Shown in pieces: positions 51,765 to 60,731 of a DNA stretch of 64,000 nucleotides (its first letter is position 1; the number at the start of each line of letters is the position of its first letter). Origin of the DNA: Myxococcales bacterium 68-20 (GTDB lineage Bacteria > Myxococcota_A > Polyangia > Polyangiales > Polyangiaceae); assembly GCA_001899635.1 (NCBI GenBank), contig MKVQ01000012.1:124001-188000 (forward strand), given 5' to 3'. The notes beneath the pieces were generated by a model that had not been told where the DNA came from, made no database searches, and worked only from the letters and a program-made list of their open reading frames with translations. The translations under genes were made by a program, and so were the position numbers.

Positions 51765-54700
51765 ATGCGGCGCTTCGAGCTGGTGGACGGTACGTCGTCG
51801 AAATTCTGGGAGATCGACACGGAGGGCGCGAGGCTGACGATCCGCTTCGGCAGGATCGGGAGCGCGGGACAAACGAAGTCGAAGGAGCTCGCGAGCGCGG
51901 CGAAGGCCGAGACGGAAGCTGCCAAGCTCGTCGCGGAGAAGACCGGCAAGGGCTACATCGAGATCGCGAGCGCGAATCCGGCGACCGAGGCGAGCACGAC
52001 GACGCCGAGACCTGCGCGTCCGGAAGAGGAGGTCATCGAGGCTCCGAGCGCGGCCCCGGTTGCGACGGTCGTCACGACGACCGCGACGGACGAGGGCGAG
52101 GACGAGGGAACGATCTCCTTCGACAGGCAACACTTCACGAAGAAGCTGCACGACGAGATCGTCGTCGTTTCGTGGCGGAACGCCCCCGCGCCGTACACGC
52201 CTGCCCCAAAGCCGCTCTCCCCGGCGGGGACGTTGCTCGCCCAGCTGCGCGCGGTCTTGCCGAAGGTGAAGGCCGAGGCAGAGACGGCGAAGGGCACGCC
52301 GTCATCCACCTCCGCAGAGCGCATGGCGCGCGTGTACGGCTGGAAGAGCATCGACGAGCTCGATGTCGAGCTCGCGGCGAATGCGTTCGCGCTCTTCCGC
52401 AACGCCGCGATCGGTCTCGAGACGCTGGTGCGCACGTTCGTCGCGGCGAAGGGTCTCGCATTCGCGCTCGAAGCGCTCGTACGCGGAGCGGAGCGTGGCC
52501 TGATCGTCGACACCGACGACTGGCCTTACCGGCTCATCGAAGGCCTCGTTCCATTCGCCGAGCACGAGCCCGCGAGAGCCGACGAGCGGGCCTTCAGCGC
52601 GCTCGAGAACGCAGCGCCCGGCCTCTACGCGCTACGGCGGCTCGTCGCCGGCGCCGACGATGCGAACTATGCGTCGGTGGTCACCGCCGCGCGGCGGCTG
52701 AGCGGCGACGCCACGAACGCGGGAGCGCTCGCCATCGCCGTGGTGCTGTCGGAGGAGACCGAGCTCGTCGATGCTGCCGCTCGCGCGATCCTCGCACCGC
52801 CGCCCGAGGCGGTCAGGGGTCCGGGCGCCGCGCTCGTCCTCACGTCGCTTCGCAACGTCGAGCTCGGGCGAGAGCTCTTCACCCGAGGGCTCGTCGTTCT
52901 CCACGATGACGAAGAAGACAGCCCCGCCTGGACGATGATCGCGCGGCTCGGCGTCCGTGCCGGATCGATTCTGGCGGCCGTCTCCGAGGACCAGAGGGAC
53001 GACGTCCTGACGTTCCTCGAGGCTGTGCGTGCTCCGGCCTCGTTCCGCGCACTCCTCTCGTTCCTCGGCAAGAAGAGCACTGCGAAGTCCGTCCAGCGCC
53101 TCCTCCTCGAGCATCCGAAGATCACGGCCGCAGCGCTCGCGCCCGTGCTCGCTCAGCCGAAACATGCCGACCATGCGAGCGCGAAGGTCCTCGCTGCCGC
53201 GCTCGCGAAGGCCCGTCCCGATCTCGACCTGCTCGCGGCGGCCCCAGCAGCTTCGGCGGCCCCGTCGCTGCCGCTGGCGACGGAGCACGATCTCCCGGCC
53301 TTTCTCGTCGAGCCGCCCTGGTCCAAGAAGGCGAAGGCGAGCGCGGACAAGCCCGAGAAGATCGAGCTCGAAGTCGAGCGCGTCCCGCTGTCGTGCACGT
53401 TCGAGGAGGGCGACCTCGACGCGCTCGCGGCGTACAGCGACTGGGGAGCGGAGGTCGGGGCCAACGCGAAATCGCGGACACGCGGTCAGTGGGAGCAGGA
53501 GATCGCCGAGGATCACAAATACGACCGCGTCATCGACCTCGCGCTGATGTTCGTCGGCCCCGAGGAACTCGCGCTCGCGGAGTGGAACGACGCCTCGGAC
53601 GAGCGCCGCCTCTACTACCCGAACGCCTACTACGGGGGCGCGTTCGCGGTGGCGCTCGCTCGTCGCGGAGTGAAGTTCGCGCCGGGCCTCTTGAAGCTGC
53701 TCCGTCTGCGACCAAGCGGTGCGGACCGCATGCCGATCGACGTCCTCGAGCCCGTCCTCCTCGGGTACGAGGGCACCGAGGTCGCCGAGCTCTTCATCGA
53801 CACGTTCGACTCCGGGAAGAAGATCCGCGCGGTCGCCGAAACCTGGAGCCGACGTCATCCCGAGACGATGGCGAAGACGGCAATCCCGATCGCGCTCGCT
53901 GGCGGCAAGCGCGCAGCGAACGCGATCGCGCTCCTCCAGTCGCTCGTCGCGCGTGACCGGGCGAGCGTCGTCGACGCCGTCGCGCGCGCGTACGAGGGCA
54001 CGTCGAAGAAGCCCGTCTCGCAGCTGCTCGACGCGATCGTAGGCACCGATCCGCTCGCCTACGTTCCCGCGAAGCTTCCCAAGCTGCCGGACCTCTTCAC
54101 CCCGAAGGCGCTTCCGCCGATCGTGACGAAGAAGCAGAAGGTCCTCCCCCCGGAGGCGGTCATGCACGTGGGGACGATGCTCGCCATCTCGGGCTCCGAC
54201 GCTCCTTACGCCGGACTTCGCCTGCTGCGCGAGGCGTGCACCGAGGCCAGCCTCCGTGAGTTCACGTGGGCGCTGTTCGAGTCTTGGATGGCGACCGGAT
54301 CTCCTCCGAAGGAAATGTGGATCCTGCATGCCCTCGGTTTCCTCGGCGACGACGAGACTGCACGCCGCCTCACGCCGATGATCCGCGCGTGGCCGGGCGA
54401 GCGCGCCGCTGCACGAGCCGTCGAGGCCCTTGGCGTCCTCGCCAACATCGGGACCGACCTCGCGCTCATGCTGCTGAACGGCATCGCGGAGAAGGTCCGA
54501 TTCGCGAGCATCCAGGAAGGCGCTCGGGCACGCATCGCCGAGATCGCGAAACGGCGCGGCCTAACGGCGGAGGAGCTCGGCGACCGGCTGGTGCCCGATC
54601 TCGGGCTCGACGTGCGCGGCGAGACCACGCTCGACTTCGGGCCGCGCTCCTTCCGCGTCGGATTCGACGAGCACCTCCAGCCGTTCGTCGTCGATCCTGA

Positions 54701-55544
54701 AGGGAAGAAGCTCGGTGCGCTCCCGAAGCCGGGGAAGAACGACGACGCATCGAAGGCGAAGGAAGCGACCGATCGCTTCAAGGCGCTGAAGAAGGACGTC
54801 GCCGCGATTTCCCGCATGCGCATCGAGCGCCTGCAGGCGACGATGATCTCCCGGCGCCGCTGGGACGAGAGCACGTTCCGCATGCTCTTCGTCGACAAGC
54901 CGCTCGTCCTCCAGCTCGCGCGCCGTCTGGTCTGGGGTGCGTGGGACTCTGCGGGCAAGCGGAGCGCGACGTTCCGGGTCGATCTCGATCGAGCGCTCTC
55001 GCACGAACGCGACGAGGCGTTCACGCTTCCGGAGCACGCAATGGTGGGCGTCGTTCATCCTTTCGATCTCTCGAAGGAGGAGCTGACGCGCTGGGGACAG
55101 CTGTTCGCCGACTACGAGATCGTGCAACCGTTCCCGCAGATCGGACGAGAGGTGTTCCGCGCGAACGACGAGGAGAGCAAGTCCGCCTCGCTCGCGCACG
55201 AGGCGCGGACCAACTTGCTCGAGAGCCGGCTCGACCGCTCGTTCCCTGCTCCGAAGCTCGTGTTCGGACTCGAGAAGCTCGGATGGAAGCGCGGCGGAGC
55301 GAGCGATGGCGGCTCCTTCTCCGGCCACTGGAAGGACTTCGTGGGCACAGACCTGATCGCCCACGTCGAATACGACGGCGCAGTCGGGATGGGCTACATC
55401 GACGAGAAGGAGACGCTCACGCTCTCGAGCATCTCGTTCGAGCGCCAGGTGAATCGCGAGTCGACGGGTCTCCCGATCGGCGACGTCGATGCGATCGTCG
55501 TAAGCGAGGTGCTGCGTGATCTGAGCCTGCTCGAAGGAGCGTGA
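51765..55544 (+). CDS. WGR-domain and DUF4132 protein (MolR/YehI-like)
   Basis: The 1259-residue protein begins MRRFELVDGTSSKFWEI with the WGR signature GRIGSAGQTKSKEL, a domain found in PARPs and bacterial nucleic-acid-linked proteins. An Ala/Thr/Pro linker leads to a long helical HEAT-like middle part. The last 250 residues, with FRMLFVDKPLVLQLARRLVW, HPFDLSKEELTRWGQLFADY and GHWKDFVGTDLIAHVEYDGA, match DUF4132. This arrangement is known in MolR/YehI-like proteins. The ATG at 51765 gives the canonical WGR start; a GTG at 51738 is possible. It is divergent from a WD40/HEAT gene. Confidence 0.9.
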   Translation: MRRFELVDGTSSKFWEIDTEGARLTIRFGRIGSAGQTKSKELASAAKAETEAAKLVAEKTGKGYIEIASANPATEASTTTPRPARPEEEVIEAPSAAPVATVVTTTATDEGEDEGTISFDRQHFTKKLHDEIVVVSWRNAPAPYTPAPKPLSPAGTLLAQLRAVLPKVKAEAETAKGTPSSTSAERMARVYGWKSIDELDVELAANAFALFRNAAIGLETLVRTFVAAKGLAFALEALVRGAERGLIVDTDDWPYRLIEGLVPFAEHEPARADERAFSALENAAPGLYALRRLVAGADDANYASVVTAARRLSGDATNAGALAIAVVLSEETELVDAAARAILAPPPEAVRGPGAALVLTSLRNVELGRELFTRGLVVLHDDEEDSPAWTMIARLGVRAGSILAAVSEDQRDDVLTFLEAVRAPASFRALLSFLGKKSTAKSVQRLLLEHPKITAAALAPVLAQPKHADHASAKVLAAALAKARPDLDLLAAAPAASAAPSLPLATEHDLPAFLVEPPWSKKAKASADKPEKIELEVERVPLSCTFEEGDLDALAAYSDWGAEVGANAKSRTRGQWEQEIAEDHKYDRVIDLALMFVGPEELALAEWNDASDERRLYYPNAYYGGAFAVALARRGVKFAPGLLKLLRLRPSGADRMPIDVLEPVLLGYEGTEVAELFIDTFDSGKKIRAVAETWSRRHPETMAKTAIPIALAGGKRAANAIALLQSLVARDRASVVDAVARAYEGTSKKPVSQLLDAIVGTDPLAYVPAKLPKLPDLFTPKALPPIVTKKQKVLPPEAVMHVGTMLAISGSDAPYAGLRLLREACTEASLREFTWALFESWMATGSPPKEMWILHALGFLGDDETARRLTPMIRAWPGERAAARAVEALGVLANIGTDLALMLLNGIAEKVRFASIQEGARARIAEIAKRRGLTAEELGDRLVPDLGLDVRGETTLDFGPRSFRVGFDEHLQPFVVDPEGKKLGALPKPGKNDDASKAKEATDRFKALKKDVAAISRMRIERLQATMISRRRWDESTFRMLFVDKPLVLQLARRLVWGAWDSAGKRSATFRVDLDRALSHERDEAFTLPEHAMVGVVHPFDLSKEELTRWGQLFADYEIVQPFPQIGREVFRANDEESKSASLAHEARTNLLESRLDRSFPAPKLVFGLEKLGWKRGGASDGGSFSGHWKDFVGTDLIAHVEYDGAVGMGYIDEKETLTLSSISFERQVNRESTGLPIGDVDAIVVSEVLRDLSLLEGA

Positions 55545-55696
55545 GGTCGACGCGAGCGTTGCATCTTTGGGCCGAAGGGCGCGAAGCTGCGCCGTCGAGG
55601 GCGGCATCGCGACCGATCCCGCGCCTCGGATCGTCCCGTCACCGCTCGTCGGAATTTCCTATCGGCGCGGTCCATGGCAGCGTGAGAAAAGCGCGA

Positions 55697-56836
55697 ATGA
55701 CCGAGCTCAGCTTCGAGGTGGCGCGCGGGCTCGCCGCGACCATGCAGGGCTTCGGGCGTCGCCCACGGGCTCGAGCGTCGCGATGGAGGCTCGGGGCGGC
55801 GCTCGCGACGCTCACGGCGCTCGTCGTCGCGCCGCATCCGGCAGAAGCGTCCCCCGACGAGACGCCCGCGACGATCGAGCTCCGATACTTCGTCGCGAAA
55901 GGCATCGCTCGCTGCTTCTCGGAGGACGAGTTCCGCGACGCCGTTCGGGCGCGCCTCGCGGACCACTCGTTCGCCTCGCGAAGACCCACCATCGTCACGA
56001 CGAGCATCACGCGCGAAGGGTCACGGCTGCGCGCCACCGTGACGCTCCGCGAGGAAGGCGACGCCAGCTCCGAGGGCGAGGTGACGAAGGAGACCTTCGC
56101 CGCGCCCAGCGAGTGCAGGACCTTGAGCGCGGCCGCAGCCCTCGCGGTGAGCCTCGCGATCGAACGCGCGCGCAGCGAGGCTCCCCCGCCGCCCGAGGCC
56201 CCGCCCGAAGCGCCAGCCGAGACGCCACCCGAAGCACCTCCCGAGCCTGAACCCGAGCACGAACCGACGCGCGAGCCACGACGAGCAGCTCAGCCGCTCG
56301 CTCCAAGCCGACCGCCGCAGCCACTCCGTCCGCAACGCGCCCCGTTCGAGCTTCGAACACACGCCAGCCTCACCGGCGAATACGGCATCCTGCCGGGGCC
56401 ATCGATCGGAGAGTCCGTCGGTGCATCGCTGCGGATCGACGGCTGGTCGGCTGGGCTCGAGGTCGGGGCGTGGCTTCCCGCGTCGGTCTCGTCTTCCGCG
56501 AGTCGCGCCGGCGCGAAGGCATGGCTGAGCTTCATGTCCGGCTCAGCTTGCGCGGAGCGCGCTCGCTTGTTCGTATGTGGCGTCGGCACGCTCGGCGACT
56601 TTCGTGCGTCGGGGACCGGCCGCTTGCTCAGTCGCTCGTCCGGTTCCCTCTACGTCGCGCTTGGTGTGCGCCTCGGCACCGAGATCCCGCTCGTGGGGCC
56701 CTTCTCTCTCGCAGTTCATGGCAGCGTGCTCACTCCGCTCCTCCGACCGACGCTCCGCATCGGTGACGCTCTGCTCTGGCGAGCGCCGATCGCCGGGGGC
56801 GAATTGGGCATCGGCCTGCGGATGTCGATTTTGTGA
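55697..56836 (+). CDS. Exported proline-rich protein with C-terminal beta-rich domain
   Basis: The 379-residue product has a signal peptide (RWRLGAALATLTALVVAPHPAEA) after a basic stretch. Residues about 50-165 contain a periplasmic domain with ELRYFVAKGIARCFSEDEF. A Pro/Glu-rich linker (APPEAPAETPPEAPPEPEPE) follows. The last 160 residues are beta-rich and outer-membrane-like (LTGEYGILPGPSIGESVG, GSLYVALGVRLGTEIPL). No known family is evident. The ATG at 55697 is used; one at 55742 would place the signal peptide closer to the start. It begins 152 bp after the WGR-DUF4132 gene. Confidence 0.7.
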   Translation: MTELSFEVARGLAATMQGFGRRPRARASRWRLGAALATLTALVVAPHPAEASPDETPATIELRYFVAKGIARCFSEDEFRDAVRARLADHSFASRRPTIVTTSITREGSRLRATVTLREEGDASSEGEVTKETFAAPSECRTLSAAAALAVSLAIERARSEAPPPPEAPPEAPAETPPEAPPEPEPEHEPTREPRRAAQPLAPSRPPQPLRPQRAPFELRTHASLTGEYGILPGPSIGESVGASLRIDGWSAGLEVGAWLPASVSSSASRAGAKAWLSFMSGSACAERARLFVCGVGTLGDFRASGTGRLLSRSSGSLYVALGVRLGTEIPLVGPFSLAVHGSVLTPLLRPTLRIGDALLWRAPIAGGELGIGLRMSIL

Positions 56837-56869
56837 CGACCTCGCAAAGACCCGCCCAATACCTGGGTG

Positions 56870-57436
56870 ATGGCCGCGCAGATGGCCATAATCGCAGACG
56901 GCGTGAACGAGGAGCAGGTTAGGCGCGCGGACTTTCGCGCTCTCTTCCGGTCCCACTTTCGCTTCGTGTGCGTCACCCTGAGACGCCTCGGCGTCCGGGA
57001 CAGTGACGTCGAAGACGTCGCGCAGGAGGTCTTTGTCTCCGTCCACCGGAAGCTCGACAGCTACGACGCCACTCGTCCGCTCGAGCTCTGGCTCTTCGGC
57101 TTCTGCCTTCGGACGGCCTCCACGTATCGACGCCTCGCGCGTCACACCCGGCTCGTGCACGAGGAGACCGACGTCGAGATCGCCCACTCCGAGCCCTTGG
57201 CCGACGACCAGATCGCCGCGGAGCAGAACCGCCGAATGGTCCTCGCCGCGCTCGACGCCATCGACAACGACCGGCGTGCCGTCTTCGTCATGCACGACCT
57301 GAACGAGTTCCCCGCTTCGCAGATCGCCGAGATGCTCGCCCTTCCCGTCAACACCGTCTACTCGCGCCTCCGCCTCGCACGCGAGGAGTTCCGGAAGGCC
57401 GTGTTCCGCATTCGCGCGGCGCAAGGCTCACGATGA
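56870..57436 (+). CDS. ECF-type RNA polymerase sigma factor
   Basis: The 188-residue protein contains region 2 (RALFRSHFRFVCVTLRRLG, DSDVEDVAQEVFVSVHRKL, LWLFGFCLRTASTYRRLAR) and region 4 (RRAVFVMHDLNEFPASQIAE, then NTVYSRLRLAREEFRKAV). Its stop overlaps the next gene as ATGA. The order of ECF factor, single-pass TPR protein and lipoprotein genes suggests it drives this cluster. It is only distantly like the ECF factor at 9271. The start at 56870 is used; a GTG three bases earlier and an ATG at 56882 are possible. Confidence 0.9.
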   Translation: MAAQMAIIADGVNEEQVRRADFRALFRSHFRFVCVTLRRLGVRDSDVEDVAQEVFVSVHRKLDSYDATRPLELWLFGFCLRTASTYRRLARHTRLVHEETDVEIAHSEPLADDQIAAEQNRRMVLAALDAIDNDRRAVFVMHDLNEFPASQIAEMLALPVNTVYSRLRLAREEFRKAVFRIRAAQGSR

Positions 57437-58203
57437 TCGATCACACCGACAACGATCATCCGGGTCCGATCGACGCGGAGCTCCGCTCGCTCCTCGACGA
57501 CGCGCGCTCGCGCGATGCGCTGGATCCGGCGTTCGAGGAGCCCGCGCGCGAGCGGGTGCTCGGACGAGTCGAGCAGGTGCTCGATCGAGCTCCGGGCGCT
57601 GCTCGTGGCGGCTTCGGACTCCGGTCGGGTGTGATGGCCGTCTCCGTCGCTCTCATCGCAGCGCTGGCCGGAGGAAAGATCCTCGGCGGGGACCCCGGCG
57701 ACTCGTCGGATGCTCGCGCCCCCGTCGCGAGCGCCATCGCTCCGCAGGTCGCCATCGATCGTCCCGGCGCACCGCCGACCGCTCCCGCGCCGGCCCAGCC
57801 GCAAGGCGATGCCGTCCCGCTGATGCGCATCGACGAGCTCCCGTCGCCTCCGACGCCTGCTCCTGCTCGGTCGAGTCGGATCGATTCGTCGCGCGGCTCC
57901 GCGCCCTCGGGCACCGACCTCGCCGAGGAGTATCGGTTGGTCGATGGGGCGCGCGCCAAGCTGGCAGCGAAGGACTACACCGGTGCGCTCCAGTCGGTCC
58001 GCGAGCATGAGAAGCGCTTCCCGAGCGGCCAGCTGAATCAAGAGCGCGAGAGCCTCTACATCCAGGCGCTCGTCGAAACGGGGCGCATCCCGGAAGCGCG
58101 CGAGCGAGCAGAGCGCTTCCGCACGCGCTTCCCGAGCGGCCTTCTACTCCCGACCGTCGCGCGAGCCATCGCGAGCAGCGCGCCGAACTCCGCGCCTCGC
58201 TGA
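57433..58203 (+). CDS. Single-pass membrane protein with TPR-like periplasmic domain, probable anti-sigma factor
   Basis: The 256-residue product has a short acidic N terminus (residues 1-58), one membrane helix at about 65-83 (GVMAVSVALIAALAGGKIL), a Pro/Ala linker and a C-terminal TPR/YbgF-like domain (AEEYRLVDGARAKLAAKDYT, ALVETGRIPEARERAERFR). The layout of cytoplasmic stub, helix and periplasmic sensor is that of anti-sigma factors. No zinc-binding motif is seen in the stub. The gene overlaps the ECF gene by ATGA. The lipoprotein series starts 61 bp downstream. Confidence 0.82.
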   Translation: MIDHTDNDHPGPIDAELRSLLDDARSRDALDPAFEEPARERVLGRVEQVLDRAPGAARGGFGLRSGVMAVSVALIAALAGGKILGGDPGDSSDARAPVASAIAPQVAIDRPGAPPTAPAPAQPQGDAVPLMRIDELPSPPTPAPARSSRIDSSRGSAPSGTDLAEEYRLVDGARAKLAAKDYTGALQSVREHEKRFPSGQLNQERESLYIQALVETGRIPEARERAERFRTRFPSGLLLPTVARAIASSAPNSAPR

Positions 58204-58264
58204 CGTCCTCTCGCGACGACAGCAGACCGAGCCTCTTCATCTCCGTCCTCACGTCAGGGTGCAC

Positions 58265-59497
58265 ATGTTCCCCAGCAGATACAGGTCGATCTTTGTCGTG
58301 ACGATGCTCACGGGCTCCGCCGTGGCGCTCGCGAGCGGGTGCGCCGAGACCTCGATCGAGGTCGGGACGCTCGTCGATCAGGATGCGGGTCCGCAACCAC
58401 CGAGCTTCACGGATCCGGACTCCGGAAGTGACGCCGATGCGCGTGCGCAGGAGCCCGTCCTGCTCTGCATCGCGACCGCGTGCCCGGCGCCGTTCGACAC
58501 GTGCGGAACCGGCTACCGCTGCAGCACCAACCTCTCGAACGATTCGAACAACTGCGGGGAGTGCGGGAAGGTCTGTCCGGACTCGTTCGGCTACCTGAAC
58601 ATGACGTCCACGTGCGTGGATGGGACGTGCGAGCCGACGTGCGGCAAGAAGCTGGCCGGCGGCAAGTTCTGGAACTATGCAGACTGCAACGGCGTCGCCG
58701 AAGACGGATGCGAGATCAATATCTCCACCGATCCGAACAACTGCGGCGCGTGCGGGAACAAGTGCGCGGACGGCGTGGAGTGCATCGAGGGCAAGTGCGG
58801 ACTCCCTCCCGGACACGCGCTCTGCTGGGGGGAGGTCATCGACGTTCGGAACGACGACTACAACTGCGGAGCGTGCGACAACTGGTGCGAACCACCCCCG
58901 GGCGCCGACGAGCTGCCGGACCACATGGTCTACGGCTGCACCAACGGCGAGTGCGGTCAGCCGAAGTGCAAGGACGACTTTGGCGATACCTGGATGGACT
59001 GCGACGGAAACCCGAACAACGGCTGTGAGGTCTACGTCGGGTGGGACTCGTCGCTGGCCGACCCGAACAACTGCGGCGCGTGCGGGAAGAAGTGCACGGG
59101 AGATCAGATCTGCGCGGTCCGCCAACTTGCGGACCGTCCGTCATGCACCTGCGAGAACCCGCAGGAGACACGGTGTGGAAGCACCGATACCTACGACCTC
59201 GGCTGCTTCGACCTGCTGAACGATCCGAACAACTGCGGGACCTGCTTCAACAAGTGCACCGCCTACGCGCGCAATACGGCCGCGTCGTGTCGGAAGGGAG
59301 TCTGCGAGTCCGGCTGCTTGCCGGGCTGGGGTGACTGCGACGGAGACCCGAGGAACGGCTGCGAGACCAACCTCATGGTCAGTGACGGTCACTGCGGCGC
59401 GTGCGGGAACCGTTGTGACACGCAAGCTGGTCAGCCGTGCGTCGAGGGCCAGTGCGCGATGACGGAGTGCGATGCAGGGAGCGTTGTGCCGCAATGA
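58265..59497 (+). CDS. Cys-rich lipoprotein with DCDGxPxNGCE / NNCGACGxxC repeats
   Basis: The 410-residue protein has a signal peptide ending in VALASGC-AE. The body has about six copies of a Cys repeat: NNCGECGKVC, NNCGACGNKC, YNCGACDNWC, NNCGACGKKC, NNCGTCFNKC and HCGACGNRC, several preceded by DCxGxxxxGCE. These repeats are a myxobacterial surface-protein theme and must be disulfide-linked. The ATG at 58265 is used; a GTG six bases earlier is possible. Its stop overlaps the start of the next lipoprotein by ATGA. Confidence 0.85.
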   Translation: MFPSRYRSIFVVTMLTGSAVALASGCAETSIEVGTLVDQDAGPQPPSFTDPDSGSDADARAQEPVLLCIATACPAPFDTCGTGYRCSTNLSNDSNNCGECGKVCPDSFGYLNMTSTCVDGTCEPTCGKKLAGGKFWNYADCNGVAEDGCEINISTDPNNCGACGNKCADGVECIEGKCGLPPGHALCWGEVIDVRNDDYNCGACDNWCEPPPGADELPDHMVYGCTNGECGQPKCKDDFGDTWMDCDGNPNNGCEVYVGWDSSLADPNNCGACGKKCTGDQICAVRQLADRPSCTCENPQETRCGSTDTYDLGCFDLLNDPNNCGTCFNKCTAYARNTAASCRKGVCESGCLPGWGDCDGDPRNGCETNLMVSDGHCGACGNRCDTQAGQPCVEGQCAMTECDAGSVVPQ

Positions 59498-60729
59498 ACT
59501 GCCCGTCGAAGAAGAATCTCATGGTGGCGTCAGGCCTCGTCGGCCTTCTCATGCTCGCCTCGGCGGTCGCGAGTTGCGCCGAGTCTGAAGCAGGAACGGA
59601 GGCGCCCGAGCCGACGCATCCTCTCCCCGATGCGCAAGCGGACCTCGACGCGGGCGCGGATGCATCGGCGGACGCCGACTGCCTCGGCGACGGCGACGGC
59701 GGCTGCACGACCCACGAGCTCACCTGCGCCGAGGCCGACTTCTGCGCGGTCACCACCGGGGTCGATAGCCGCTACGCGCTCCTCGACGTATGGGGCACGT
59801 CGGACAAGGACGTGTGGGCGGTAGGCTCGGGCGGCACGGTCATCCACTGGGACGGCTCCGCGTGGAAGGGCATCCCCCTCGGGCGGAGAGAAACGCTTCG
59901 CGGCGTGGGCGGCCGCTCCGCGAACGACGTGTTCATCGTCTCGTCGATGAACGTCGTCTTTCACACCACGGGCGTTCAGAACGGCAGCGCCACCTTCACC
60001 CTCGAGGCGCCCGTCGATCGCCAGAACCCCAACAACTCCCAGGGATACACGCTGACGAAGGTCTGGGCGGCCCCGACGGGCGAGCTCTTCGTCGGTGGTC
60101 CGGCCACGTTCACGTCGCCTCAGAACAGCCTCTGGCGTCATCATCCCGGCGTCGTTCCGAACGAAGGCGGGGCTTATCCCTGGGAGGCCGCGTCGACGTT
60201 CTGCACGGTGCAGCCGTGCTTCAGCGTCAACGCCATCTGGGGAACGAGCGCGAACGATATCTGGGTCGTCGGGAAAGATGGCGGCCTCCGCCGGTCGAAG
60301 GGCCCCGTCGGCGGCGGCGGCGCCGAGCAGTGGGACAACATCAGGACGACGCTCACGACCGCCGAGCTCAACGGGATCTGGGGGAGCAGCGCGTCGGACG
60401 TGTGGATCGTCGGCGATGAAGGGACGATCCGGCACTGGGCGAACGACGGCACGGAGCGTTGGGAGATCGTGGAGTCTCCCACGAAGAAGAACCTGCGTGC
60501 GGTGTGGGGGACGAGCCCGACAGACGCGTGGGCCGTCGGCGATGAAGGGACGATCCTGCACTGGGACGGTAAGGCGTGGAGCCTCGCGACTGCGACCTTG
60601 CCGGTCGGACCGAAGCCGCGCCTCTACGGCGTGTGGGGGAGCGGTCCGAACGACGTGTGGGTCGTGGGCGAAGCCATCGCTCTCCACTTCACGGGAGCAA
60701 AATCCCCGATGACGACGAAGGCCAACTGA
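59494..60729 (+). CDS. Lipoprotein with WG..VW..G beta-propeller-like repeats (first)
   Basis: The 411-residue protein has a lipoprotein signal (LASAVASC-AE) and an Asp/Ala-rich linker (ADLDAGADASADADC). The body has about six repeats of the form DVWGTSDKDVWAVGSGG, GIWGSSASDVWIVGDEG and VWGTSPTDAWAVGDEG, each followed by an HWDG-type strand. Such repeats build beta-propellers. The gene overlaps the Cys-rich gene by ATGA and is followed after two bases by a related gene. The role is probably surface binding; the ligand is unknown. Confidence 0.85.
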   Translation: MNCPSKKNLMVASGLVGLLMLASAVASCAESEAGTEAPEPTHPLPDAQADLDAGADASADADCLGDGDGGCTTHELTCAEADFCAVTTGVDSRYALLDVWGTSDKDVWAVGSGGTVIHWDGSAWKGIPLGRRETLRGVGGRSANDVFIVSSMNVVFHTTGVQNGSATFTLEAPVDRQNPNNSQGYTLTKVWAAPTGELFVGGPATFTSPQNSLWRHHPGVVPNEGGAYPWEAASTFCTVQPCFSVNAIWGTSANDIWVVGKDGGLRRSKGPVGGGGAEQWDNIRTTLTTAELNGIWGSSASDVWIVGDEGTIRHWANDGTERWEIVESPTKKNLRAVWGTSPTDAWAVGDEGTILHWDGKAWSLATATLPVGPKPRLYGVWGSGPNDVWVVGEAIALHFTGAKSPMTTKAN

Positions 60730-60731
60730 CG

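Noticed and set aside
52632-54329. Open minus-strand frame of 565 codons
   Set aside because: It is antisense to the WGR-DUF4132 gene and Arg-rich without motifs.
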